Source: JAVZLQ01 sp049700035 | GTDB lineage: Archaea > Thermoproteota > Bathyarchaeia > Bathyarchaeales > Bathycorpusculaceae | Direction: 5' to 3' | Length of the DNA stretch: 12,454 nucleotides | Assembly (NCBI GenBank): GCA_049700035.1 | Contig: JBNAWC010000036.1 | Coordinates: 1-12,454 of the forward strand | Shown here: piece by piece, positions 6,562 through 12,454 of the stretch | How the letters are laid out: every line of letters starts with the position of its first letter | Numbering within the stretch: position 1 is the stretch's first letter | The notes under the pieces: model-generated | The model's database searches: none | Told to the model about the DNA's origin: nothing | The model's input: the letters and a program-made list of their open reading frames with translations, nothing else | Made by a program: the position numbers and the translations under genes

Positions 6562-6603
6562 GGAGCTAAACTCTTGGCGGACAAGAAACGTGTAGCTGTG
6601 AAG

Positions 6604-7467
6604 TTACGTTTTGGCTTTAGGCTTATAAAATAGAAGTAATATTCCTGCTAGGGCAAGTGCCACACCTAAAATTTGCAGTGGCTCAAATGTTTCGCCTAGA
6701 ATTGTTGTTGAAAATGCTGCCGCGGACAATGGTTCTACGAGGGAGAGTATGCTTCCTTTTGTAGATTCGACGTATTTTAGGGCGTGGGAGAATAGCAGGT
6801 AAGCCGTTAATGAAGGAAACAACGCTATTACACATATTAAAAACCAAAGTTCGGGTGTGTAACTTGCAATTTCAGCGTAGGCAAAGAATAGCGTCGGCGC
6901 CAAGGCTATCGCGCCTATCCCATCGCCATAAAGAAGCAACGTCCAGTAAGTGTAATGTTCTCTCAGCTTTTTAGCCATCAAAAAATAAAATGCAAAAAGA
7001 ACGCTTGTTAACACGCCAAAAGCTAGCCCGAGCATGTTAGCGTTAAGCCATAATGTTTCATAGGCTTTTACGACAAGTGCAACACCGAAGAATGCCAATA
7101 TTATCGCAATTATCGTTAACGGTGTTACTTTTTCTTTCCAGAATATTGCGGTGTATATTGTGACGAATATTGGGTAAGTGTAAAACATTATGGCTGCCAT
7201 TGTTGCGGTTGTCAAGTCTACGGTGTAGAAGTAGGCTACTCTTTGGAGGGCAACTGCAAAAACACCGAAAACGATTAGTTGTGGTAAGTGTTGCCTTCTG
7301 ATTTTGAGTAACTTTCTTTTAAAGAGGGCTATTAAAAACAGCGCCGTGGTTGATGAAATTGCTATTCTAAGGGCTGTTAATGTAACTGGATGTACGCCAT
7401 ATGAGAATGCCATTTTTCCAAATATGCCCATTGTTCCCCAAATTATTGACGCCGCAGCGATTAGCAA
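6604..7467 (-). CDS. EamA/DMT-family transporter, N-terminus interrupted
   Basis: Ten-helix drug/metabolite transporter-type membrane protein with two EamA repeats. Repeat one spans roughly residues 1-134 (start SIIWGTMGIFGKMAF; GVHPVTLTALRIAISS) and repeat two roughly 143-281 (LGLAFGVLTSVLFAFYFLMAKKL; SLVEPLSAAAFSTTILGE; LGVALALAGILLL). The substrate cannot be told. The open frame starts at a TTG (7465-7467) without a clear ribosome site. Two codons before it is TGA (7471-7473), and before that, in the same frame, ATG-GTT-ATG-GAA-AGG-GCT-AAG (7494-7474), which looks like the usual start MVMERAK before a YLLIAAAS helix. So the gene either begins at TTG or has a nonsense mutation (GGA to TGA would restore Gly). 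It is separated from L22 by 94 bases. Confidence 0.85.
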   Translation of the reverse strand: MLIAAASIIWGTMGIFGKMAFSYGVHPVTLTALRIAISSTTALFLIALFKRKLLKIRRQHLPQLIVFGVFAVALQRVAYFYTVDLTTATMAAIMFYTYPIFVTIYTAIFWKEKVTPLTIIAIILAFFGVALVVKAYETLWLNANMLGLAFGVLTSVLFAFYFLMAKKLREHYTYWTLLLYGDGIGAIALAPTLFFAYAEIASYTPELWFLICVIALFPSLTAYLLFSHALKYVESTKGSILSLVEPLSAAAFSTTILGETFEPLQILGVALALAGILLLFYKPKAKT

Positions 7468-7608
7468 GTATCACTTAGCCCTTTCCATAACCATCGAAAG
7501 TGTTTCCAAACTTAAAAATTAATGGGTTAATTTTCGCTTAGCTTTGCGATTTGTTTATGTTCAACCGCGAGGTAGGGTATTCAGACTTGAAGGCGAGTGT
7601 GAAACAGT
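7468..7608. promoter_or_regulatory. Divergent promoter region, eamA / hypE
   Basis: This 141-base gap separates divergent genes. For the minus strand, TTTTTAAG at 7518-7511 is a TATA-like box 20-26 bases before the ATGs at 7494 and 7488, which suits a leaderless EamA transcript from the lost upstream start. For the plus strand, TTTATGTT at 7554-7561 would place a start near 7580-7585 and give hypE a leader of about 25 bases. Both boxes are AT-rich matches judged by eye, so support is moderate to weak. Confidence 0.4.
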
Positions 7609-8676
7609 TTGTCAATTAAAGATGAACGTATTACCATGTTGCATGGTGCTGGCGGAACAGTAATGCACGATTTAGTTGAGAACTACATTGTGAAGTATTT
7701 TGGTGGTGCATCAAAATTTGATGTGCCTCTTGAGGCTTTGGACGACGCCGCAGTTGTTGGCGACGTTGTTTTGAAAAGCGATTCCCACGCTGTCAAGCCG
7801 ATCTTCTTTCCAGGCGGTGACATTGGTCGCTTAGCTGTTTCTGGAACTGTTAATGATATTGCTGTTTTGGGCGCTGAGCCTTATGCTTTGGCTTGTGGTC
7901 TCGTTTTGGAGGAAGGTTTGGCTTTGTCTGACTTTGAAAGAATCTTGGCTAGCATGAAGCAGACTTGCGCTGAGGCAGGCGTTAGCATAGTCACTGGCGA
8001 CACGAAGGTTGTGGAGAAAGGAAGCCTTGGCGGCTGTATAATCAATGTTTCTGGGATTGGTAGGAGAACCGCAGCCTTGGACAAAAACATTGCCGTTGTC
8101 AAAAGTTTTAGAGGGGATTTCAATACGCGTTGGATTTTGGACTCAAACCTTGCTGTTGGAGATAAAATAATCCTTTCTGGAACAATAGGCGACCACGGCT
8201 TGGCTGTTTTGTCTGCACAAGAGGGTTTAAACTTTGGAAGCGACATAAAATCTGACGTTAAGCCCCTAAATCGTCTAATTCAACGTTTGCTAGGTGAAGT
8301 TGGCGGCGTGGTCGCCATGAAAGATCCAACTAGAGGTGGTTTAGCGGACGCCCTAAACGAATTTAGCGAAAAATCCTGTATTGGCATACTTGTCCATGAA
8401 GAGCGCATTCCAATAAGGGGCGATGTCAAAGCGGCATGTGAAATGTTAGGTTTAGATCCTCTCGAAATTGGGAATGAAGGGAAAATAATCATTGGCGTGG
8501 TTAAGGAAAAAGCCGGTGAAGTTTTGGATTTTCTTAGGGCGACTGAGGAGGGAAAGGACGCGGAAATCATTGGTGAAGCTACGGCGGAATTTGGTGGTGT
8601 GGCTATGCAGACAGTTGTCGGCGGAAAAAGAATTATTCCTAGACCTGTCGGCGACCCTGTTCCGAGAATATGCTAG
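7609..8676 (+). CDS. hypE: Hydrogenase maturation factor HypE (carbamoyl dehydratase)
   Basis: HypE accepts a carbamoyl group from HypF on its C-terminal cysteine and, using ATP, dehydrates it to a thiocyanate that supplies the cyanide ligands of the [NiFe]-hydrogenase iron. The 355-residue protein ends in PRIC, so that cysteine is Cys355. It has the PurM/AIRS-like motifs: LHGAGG (11-16), LDDAAVV (44-50), SDSHAVKPIFFPGGDIGRLA (57-76), VNDIAVLGAEP (81-91), VTGDTKVVEKG (128-138), MKDPTRGGLA (237-246) and IGNEGK (287-292). The start is TTG at 7609-7611, just after an in-frame stop; an ATG at 7636 would cut the conserved N-terminus. About residues 153-180 look longer than in bacterial HypE. It ends four bases before a convergent gene. 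Confidence 0.96.
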   Translation: MSIKDERITMLHGAGGTVMHDLVENYIVKYFGGASKFDVPLEALDDAAVVGDVVLKSDSHAVKPIFFPGGDIGRLAVSGTVNDIAVLGAEPYALACGLVLEEGLALSDFERILASMKQTCAEAGVSIVTGDTKVVEKGSLGGCIINVSGIGRRTAALDKNIAVVKSFRGDFNTRWILDSNLAVGDKIILSGTIGDHGLAVLSAQEGLNFGSDIKSDVKPLNRLIQRLLGEVGGVVAMKDPTRGGLADALNEFSEKSCIGILVHEERIPIRGDVKAACEMLGLDPLEIGNEGKIIIGVVKEKAGEVLDFLRATEEGKDAEIIGEATAEFGGVAMQTVVGGKRIIPRPVGDPVPRIC

Positions 8677-8680
8677 TTTT

Positions 8681-8764
8681 TCATGCATACTTTTTGCATT
8701 TGTAGCAGTACCACCGTTGGTATTGCGGGATATAAGTTAATGGTCCTTTGCAAGTTGGGCATAC
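8681..8764 (-). repeat. Zinc-ribbon coding repeat, copy 1 (inverted partner of 9692-9775)
   Basis: The last 28 codons of the PRC-barrel gene (27 residues and stop) match the last 28 codons of the membrane-protein gene on the other strand. The proteins agree at 26 of 27 positions (Lys against Gly after the second Cys). By my hand count the DNA differs at 19 of 84 bases, nearly all at synonymous third positions, with a run of 23 identical bases. This is an old shared domain rather than a recent copy. Confidence 0.85.
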
Positions 8765-9006
8765 TTGCGGTGCTTGTGAAGTTTGAGGTTGCTCTGGTTT
8801 TAGCAGCACGAAATCTCCTACTGCTTGCACTTGTTCCCAAGGTATGTTTCTGCTTTCGCCTTTTTTGCTTTCAACGTAAAGTGACACACCAGTTTTCCAA
8901 CAATGAAGGCGACATCCTTAACAGTTCCTACCAAATGTCCTTCAGCATCTATCACCTGCATTCCAATAAGCGTGTCTTTTGTTACACCCTTTTCCTGTTT
9001 GGACAT
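8681..9006 (-). CDS. PRC-barrel protein with C-terminal zinc ribbon, frame disrupted
   Basis: Two overlapping minus-strand frames encode one protein. The first (9006 down to about 8893) gives MSKQEKGVTKDTLIGMQVID, then GHLVGTVKDVAFIVGK. The second continues TGVSLYVESKKGESRNIPWE, then QVQAVGDFVLLKP, and ends at the TGA at 8681-8683. Joined at the AAAA run at 8893-8896 by re-reading one A (-1), they make 108 residues. Residues about 10-72 are a PRC-barrel, 73-82 a linker, and 83-108 a zinc ribbon (Cys83, Cys86, Cys101, Cys104; CX2C-X14-CX2C). Without the shift, the first frame runs out of phase to a stop at 8818. The ATG at 9004-9006 has GGAGG six bases ahead. The cause may be sequence error, a real lesion or recoding. 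Function unknown; PRC barrels bind proteins or RNA. Confidence 0.8.
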
Positions 9007-9021
9007 AATAAGCCTCCATCT

Positions 9022-9055
9022 ACATAATCCGTATGTCTATGTTTAACTTAAATAA
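9022..9055 (-). promoter_or_regulatory. Probable promoter of the PRC-barrel gene
   Basis: On the minus strand a TTATTTAAG box (9055-9047) would place transcription start near 9025, giving a short leader containing the GGAGG site. A five-base inverted repeat with a five-base spacer (ACATA-ATCCG-TATGT, 9022-9036) sits at the predicted start and could be an operator. Judged by eye. Confidence 0.4.
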
Positions 9056-9121
9056 TTTCTCTCTTTACCTTTATTTCAATTTTCACTTCAGAATCTAGGG
9101 CTTAATTATTGGCTGTTGACG

Positions 9122-9142
9122 CTATAAACAAATGTTAAATAC
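9122..9142 (+). promoter_or_regulatory. Probable promoter of the membrane zinc-ribbon gene
   Basis: The AT-rich stretch has two TATA-like candidates, CTATAAAC (9122-9129) and GTTAAATA (9134-9141). The second would place the transcript start near 9160-9165, about 20 bases before the ATG at 9185 and just before the GGTGG site. It is divergent from the PRC-barrel promoter, within the 178-base gap shared by the two zinc-ribbon genes. Confidence 0.4.
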
Positions 9143-9184
9143 CAAAAATAGAAACATGTCATCTAACTTGTTGCGGTGGGGCAA

Positions 9185-9775
9185 ATGAGCATAAAAGAAG
9201 AAGGCCACTTGCATGACTACATTGCTGCGGGATTACTGGGATTCGCTGTTGGCATGGCAGTTGCCGTTATGCTTATCTTTGAACTCCTTTCATACGCATT
9301 ACTTTCGAAATGGGGCGAAGTAATTGCTTTAAGCTTTGTTTCAGGAATTTTCGGATACTTGCCCGGAGGTTTTGTTGCTGGTTACCTCAACTTTAGGATA
9401 CATAAAACTGAAAGTAAACCAATGGAAGGTCTTGCGGCGGGCGTTATGGCATTGATTGTTCACTTCTTTATCACACTATTTGTGTTCATCACGTTGACTG
9501 TGATCTACGACAGAACCGCTGGCACAGTTATGACCGTTTGGGCTTTATCTCTTATTTTTGGCATAATCTTCTATCCAACAGGTGGCTACATCTCTGGAAT
9601 ACTTGAAAGCAAGGCCATACCAATGCCAGCAATATTAAAATTTGAACGAGTACTTGCACCAGCACCGCCTCCACCGCCACCTGGAGCTGAGGTTTGTCCG
9701 ACGTGTGGCGGTCCTTTGACTTATATTCCGCAGTATCAGCGCTGGTACTGCTACAAATGCAAAAAATACGCTTGA
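9185..9775 (+). CDS. Four-helix membrane protein with C-terminal zinc ribbon
   Basis: Unrecognised membrane protein of 196 residues. Predicted helices lie at about 12-35, 45-68, 82-107 and 113-138. The two halves look duplicated: helix 2 ends YLPGGFVAGYL (58-68) and helix 4 ends YPTGGYISGIL (130-140), a layout like small archaeal DUF5518-type proteins, though I cannot confirm the family. A linker rich in Ala and Pro (about 158-167, including PPPPPP) joins a zinc ribbon (Cys171, Cys174, Cys189, Cys192; CX2C-X14-CX2C) that is nearly the same as in the PRC-barrel protein. The ATG at 9185-9187 has GGTGG five bases ahead; a GTG at 9176 is an alternative. It converges with hypD, 25 bases away. Confidence 0.85.
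   Translation: MSIKEEGHLHDYIAAGLLGFAVGMAVAVMLIFELLSYALLSKWGEVIALSFVSGIFGYLPGGFVAGYLNFRIHKTESKPMEGLAAGVMALIVHFFITLFVFITLTVIYDRTAGTVMTVWALSLIFGIIFYPTGGYISGILESKAIPMPAILKFERVLAPAPPPPPPGAEVCPTCGGPLTYIPQYQRWYCYKCKKYA
9692..9775 (+). repeat. Zinc-ribbon coding repeat, copy 2 (inverted partner of 8681-8764)
   Basis: Codes for the last 27 residues (VCPTCGGPLTYIPQYQRWYC and the following YKCKKYA) of the membrane protein. It pairs with 8681-8764 on the opposite strand as an imperfect 84-base inverted repeat about 1 kb apart. The seven codons for WYCYKCK are identical at the DNA level in both copies; elsewhere most codons differ only at the third base. Confidence 0.85.
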
Positions 9776-9800
9776 AGCTTTTAATTTCCACTTTTCTTTG

Positions 9801-10889
9801 TTAGCCGATCTGAGTTTTTGATTTAGCCCATATTCGGCATGTTCCTTCTACGCTTACCATGCATGCGCCCACTGGCTTTTGCGGTGTGCACGCCCTCATG
9901 AATAGTGGGCATTCTGTTGGTTTAATCTTGCCAATTATCACCAAGTGGCATTTGCAACCGTGTTGTATGTCAACGCCGTGCTCGACTTTCACGTCATACT
10001 TAAGGTGCGCGTCATGCTGTGCATATTCTTCTTTTAGCGCAAATTTTGAGGAGGCTATTGTGCCAAGCCCTCGCCATCTCCCATCAGTAACATTGAAAAC
10101 CTTATGCATTATTTCTTGGGCTTTCACGTTGCCGTCCCAGCTTACGGCGCGGACATACTCATTTTCCAAACGCGGTTTTCCGTCTTTCAGCTGCTTCAAA
10201 ATCATGTAAACTCCGAATAAAACGTCTAATGGTTCGAACCCAGCCACAACTGTTGGTATGCCGTACACTGTTGGAAAAGCCTTGTAGGCTTTAAGCCCGA
10301 TAATCGTGCTTACATGTCCAGGCGCTATAAAACCGTCTAGGTTTAGGTCTTCCATCCTCGCTAAAAGTTCCATGGCTGGCGGAATCACTCGGTGAGAAAT
10401 TAGAAATGTCAAATTTTTCGGTGGTTTTTTTAGGATTTCAACGGCTGTTGATGGGGCTGTGGTTTCAAACCCCACAGCGAAGAAAGCGAATTCCTTGTTC
10501 AGCTCTTTCTCAGCCATTTTAACAGCGTCGCTGACACTGTAAACAATTCGGACATCTGCGCCTTCAGCTTTCGCGCCTAAAAGCGATGTCTCCGAGCCTG
10601 GAACACGCAGAACGTCGCCGAAGCACGTTATCGTTGCGCCTTTTAATGCTATCTGTACTGCTTCGTCAATCTCGGAGGCTGGAACTATGCAGACTGGACA
10701 GCCTGGACCAGCGATAACTTCGACGTTTTCGGGTAGCAAGCTGCGTATGCCAAAATGTGTTATGGTCCACTCGTGTGTGCCGCAAACGTGGCAAATCTTT
10801 ATCGCTTCATTTTTTGGTGTAGTCTCCCTGATTTTTTCCACAACTTTCTTTGCGAGTTCTGGGTCTCTGAAACGCAGTTTTTCGCTCAT
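9801..10889 (-). CDS. hypD: Hydrogenase maturation factor HypD
   Basis: Iron-sulfur scaffold that, with HypC, holds the Fe(CN)2CO unit before it is given to [NiFe]-hydrogenase. The 362-residue protein contains the conserved CHVCGTHE (33-40), GPGCPVC (61-67; Cys64, Cys67) and GFETTAP (140-146) motifs, GHVSTIIG (191-198), and a C-terminal cysteine-rich part for the [4Fe-4S] cluster (HGCKCHLVIIG, TECPLFMRACTP, GACMVSVEGTCR; Cys312, 314, 327, 334, 343, 351). Length is normal and no key residue appears lost. The ATG at 10887-10889 overlaps the hypC stop as ATGA, so the two partner proteins are translated in a coupled way. It converges with the membrane zinc-ribbon gene. Confidence 0.97.
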   Translation of the reverse strand: MSEKLRFRDPELAKKVVEKIRETTPKNEAIKICHVCGTHEWTITHFGIRSLLPENVEVIAGPGCPVCIVPASEIDEAVQIALKGATITCFGDVLRVPGSETSLLGAKAEGADVRIVYSVSDAVKMAEKELNKEFAFFAVGFETTAPSTAVEILKKPPKNLTFLISHRVIPPAMELLARMEDLNLDGFIAPGHVSTIIGLKAYKAFPTVYGIPTVVAGFEPLDVLFGVYMILKQLKDGKPRLENEYVRAVSWDGNVKAQEIMHKVFNVTDGRWRGLGTIASSKFALKEEYAQHDAHLKYDVKVEHGVDIQHGCKCHLVIIGKIKPTECPLFMRACTPQKPVGACMVSVEGTCRIWAKSKTQIG

Positions 10890-11116
10890 TCTTCTTCAAC
10901 TTCTGCTTGAAGAATCTCGTTCCACAAGCGTATAGTTTCTAGGGCTTCCTTTTCTTCTAGGACTTGGATTGCGTATCCAGCGTGAACTAAAACGTAATCG
11001 CCAGTTTTGGCGTTTACAAGTGTTATGTTAACTTCTCTTAAAACGCCTTCTCCGAAGTCAACTTTCGCCTTTTCGCCTTCGATGCTTATGACCTTTGCTG
11101 GAATTGCTAAACACAT
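10886..11116 (-). CDS. hypC: Hydrogenase maturation chaperone HypC
   Basis: Small OB-fold chaperone that binds HypD and the hydrogenase large-subunit precursor. The 76-residue product begins MCLAIPAKVISIEG. Met1 is removed in this family so that Cys2 becomes N-terminal and binds iron, which fixes the start at the ATG 11114-11116; a TTG one codon earlier would spoil this. The conserved VHAGYAI (44-50) is present, and the C-terminus is a charged helix ending in EVEEE. No clear ribosome site precedes the ATG, unlike its neighbours. It follows the hypF stop by 48 bases and overlaps hypD. Confidence 0.97.
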   Translation of the reverse strand: MCLAIPAKVISIEGEKAKVDFGEGVLREVNITLVNAKTGDYVLVHAGYAIQVLEEKEALETIRLWNEILQAEVEEE

Positions 11117-11132
11117 CAATTATCAGCATAAA

Positions 11133-11165
11133 CCAGAATGCCAGAACCATTTATTATTTATGGTT
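11133..11165 (-). promoter_or_regulatory. hypF-hypC gap: inverted repeat, AT-rich core and direct repeat
   Basis: On the minus strand, AACCAT (11165-11160) and ATGGTT (11150-11145) form an inverted repeat around the AT-rich spacer AAATAATAA, which could be a TATA-like element. Two copies of TTCTGG, eight bases apart, follow (11146-11141 and 11138-11133). A start near 11130 would suit an internal promoter for hypC-hypD. Evidence is by eye only. Confidence 0.3.
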
Positions 11166-12454
11166 TAAAAAGTGAAGAATCCGCCTACAACCACTTGACC
11201 GAATGACAAGCCCCCATCTCCGGGCGGAACCGCGTTGTGAACAAGGAAACGTAAACCAGCTGCCTCAACAGTTTCTCGCATTATTTTTGTAAGTATCTCG
11301 TTGCATGCTGTTCCGCCAGAAAAGCCAACCGCCTTTATTCCGTTTTCTTGCGCTTTTTCTATTGCCAGTTGCGCTAAGCCTTTGGCTAAATATGCGTGTG
11401 CGGAGTAAGCTAAATCTTCTGTGGATTTTCTTCCCTTGTTTTCAAAAATTTCCATGAACATCTCCGTAGTTTTTAGAATGTTTCCCTCAATTATTGGCTC
11501 GATTTTTAGCGTATCTTTGCCTTTGGTGGCTGATGCCTCAAGCTTCATTGCTGGTTCCCCCTCGTATGTGCGTTCGTAGCAAACGCCTAAGACTGCTGCA
11601 ACTGCGTCCAGAATTCTTCCGCAACTTGTTGTTTGTGTTAGGCTGTTCCTGTTTTTGTCAAGTTGGCTTAGGATTATTTGGGCTTCTTTTTCGCCGTGTG
11701 GAAAATGAATCGCGTTTTCTAGAAGCCAGTTTTCCACGTTTGTCCTCTTGTGCAGTATGCTTGCCACCATCCTAAGCGGGTATTTTGTTGCCAAGTCCCC
11801 GCCAATTAGGGGTTGTTTTTCGAGATGTGCCAAGCGCTTGAATTCTGCGCTTTTTCTGCTGCTGAATATTATTTCGCCTCCCCATGCTTCACCATCTTCG
11901 CCGTACCCATAACCGTCGCAGCATATTCCTACGATTTCGTCCACGTTGTGTTCAGCCATAAGTGCTGCAACATGTGCGCAGTGATGCTGAACTTGTATTA
12001 GTTGCCACCCGTTTTGTTCCGCCAAGTCTTTTGCGAGATGCGTCGTCGTGAACTTTGGGTGCAAATCACACACAACAGTGTCCACTTTGCTGTTTGTTAG
12101 GTGAATCAAGTGTTTCGCTGTACTTTCCAAGAAGACTCTCGTTTCCACGTTTTCCACATCGCCTATGTGCTGTGAAACAAACGCTTTATCTCCTAACAAA
12201 ATGCATGCAGTATTGTTTAGTTCCCCGCCTAAACCTAAAACGCACTTTTTCGATTTTTCTTTGATTATTATCGGTGCTGGCGCGTAGCCACGTGAACGTC
12301 TTATGAAAACGACGTCTTCGCCGTGCAAGCGAATGACCGAGTCATCGCATCTGTTGGCTATTTGGCGGTTATGAAACAGAAAGTAATCAACTGTCCCACC
12401 AAGCCTTTGCAAGGCTTCATCACTATCCTTTATTATGGGCTGGTTTGGCGGGTT
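11165..12454 (-). CDS. hypF: Carbamoyltransferase HypF, partial (N-terminal part beyond right edge)
   Basis: HypF turns carbamoyl phosphate and ATP into carbamoyl-adenylate and passes the carbamoyl group to HypE. The frame is open to the right edge, giving 429 residues, just over half of a normal protein of about 750. At the edge is the end of the YrdC-like domain (NPPNQPIIKDSDEAL, YFLFHNRQIANRCDDSVIR). After RRSRGYAPAPI (52-62) comes the Kae1-like carbamoyltransferase domain with its metal-binding histidines: LHPKFTTTHLA (131-141) and VQHHCAHVAALMAEH (155-169), then CCDGYGYGEDGEAWGGE (178-194). Near the C-terminus are FSGGTACNEIL and PPGDGGLSFGQ. The acylphosphatase and zinc-finger parts would lie outside the window. 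A TTG at 12412 is an internal Leu, not the start. Confidence 0.96.
   Translation of the reverse strand, partial: NPPNQPIIKDSDEALQRLGGTVDYFLFHNRQIANRCDDSVIRLHGEDVVFIRRSRGYAPAPIIIKEKSKKCVLGLGGELNNTACILLGDKAFVSQHIGDVENVETRVFLESTAKHLIHLTNSKVDTVVCDLHPKFTTTHLAKDLAEQNGWQLIQVQHHCAHVAALMAEHNVDEIVGICCDGYGYGEDGEAWGGEIIFSSRKSAEFKRLAHLEKQPLIGGDLATKYPLRMVASILHKRTNVENWLLENAIHFPHGEKEAQIILSQLDKNRNSLTQTTSCGRILDAVAAVLGVCYERTYEGEPAMKLEASATKGKDTLKIEPIIEGNILKTTEMFMEIFENKGRKSTEDLAYSAHAYLAKGLAQLAIEKAQENGIKAVGFSGGTACNEILTKIMRETVEAAGLRFLVHNAVPPGDGGLSFGQVVVGGFFTF

Noticed and set aside
6572..6586. Small hairpin TCTTG-tccgc-CAAGA after the EamA gene as a terminator
   Set aside because: Only five base pairs and followed by just three T on the minus strand, too weak to call a terminator.
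7471..7473. The EamA TGA as a selenocysteine or reassigned codon
   Set aside because: Many genes here stop at TGA (L6, S14, L5, S4e, S3's neighbour L22, hypC), so there is no reassignment. Selenocysteine at residue 8 of a transporter has no family precedent I know, and I see no convincing insertion element.
7587..7619. Short plus-strand frame (TTG to TAA) just before and into the hypE start
   Set aside because: Ten codons with no homology signal. A leader peptide role cannot be supported.
8683..9027. A 114-codon plus-strand frame between hypE and the membrane protein gene
   Set aside because: It is antisense to the PRC-barrel/zinc-ribbon gene, whose family features are clear in the minus-strand frames despite the frame break.
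1..12454. tRNA, rRNA, CRISPR arrays, insertion sequences, integrase sites
   Set aside because: Looked for cloverleaf-like ends, regular repeats and transposase motifs; none seen. The window is almost fully coding, with no gene-free gap above about 180 bases.

Overview
The window is archaeal chromosomal DNA. Its left half (1-6509) is a minus-strand run of ribosomal protein genes in the archaeal S10/spc order, with archaeal/eukaryotic-only members (S4e, L32e, L19e) and the RNase P protein Rpp29 homologue. Promoters look archaeal (TATA-like boxes), several genes have GGAGG-type ribosome sites, and many neighbours overlap by ATGA, GTGA or TGATG. The protein style and the zinc-ribbon tails suggest a TACK-group archaeon, most likely Bathyarchaeia. 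The lineage is inference; the domain Archaea is secure.

Layout. On the minus strand, transcribed from 6509 towards 1: L22, S3, L29, Rnp1, S17, L14, L24, S4e, L5, S14, S8, L6, L32e and L19e (cut by the left edge). S14 is a 54-residue zinc protein. Upstream of L22, where archaea usually have S19 and L2, lies instead a promoter region and an EamA-family transporter gene (6604-7467, minus) whose normal N-terminus appears to be cut off by an in-frame TGA.

The right half is a [NiFe]-hydrogenase maturation locus. hypE (7609-8676, plus) is followed, convergently, by two small divergent genes. One encodes a PRC-barrel protein (8681-9006, minus), the other a four-helix membrane protein (9185-9775, plus). 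The two proteins end in almost the same 27-residue zinc ribbon. Then comes the minus-strand series hypF (cut by the right edge), hypC, hypD.

How it works together. The ribosomal genes form one translationally coupled operon. HypF makes the carbamoyl group, HypE takes it on its C-terminal cysteine and dehydrates it to a thiocyanate, and the HypC-HypD complex carries the Fe(CN)2CO unit for [NiFe]-hydrogenase. The zinc-ribbon pair between hypE and hypD has no recognised role; it may be unrelated cargo or an accessory. The main oddities are a -1 frame disruption in the PRC gene, the TGA at the start of the EamA gene, the shared zinc-ribbon tail, and the break of the ribosomal cluster before L22.
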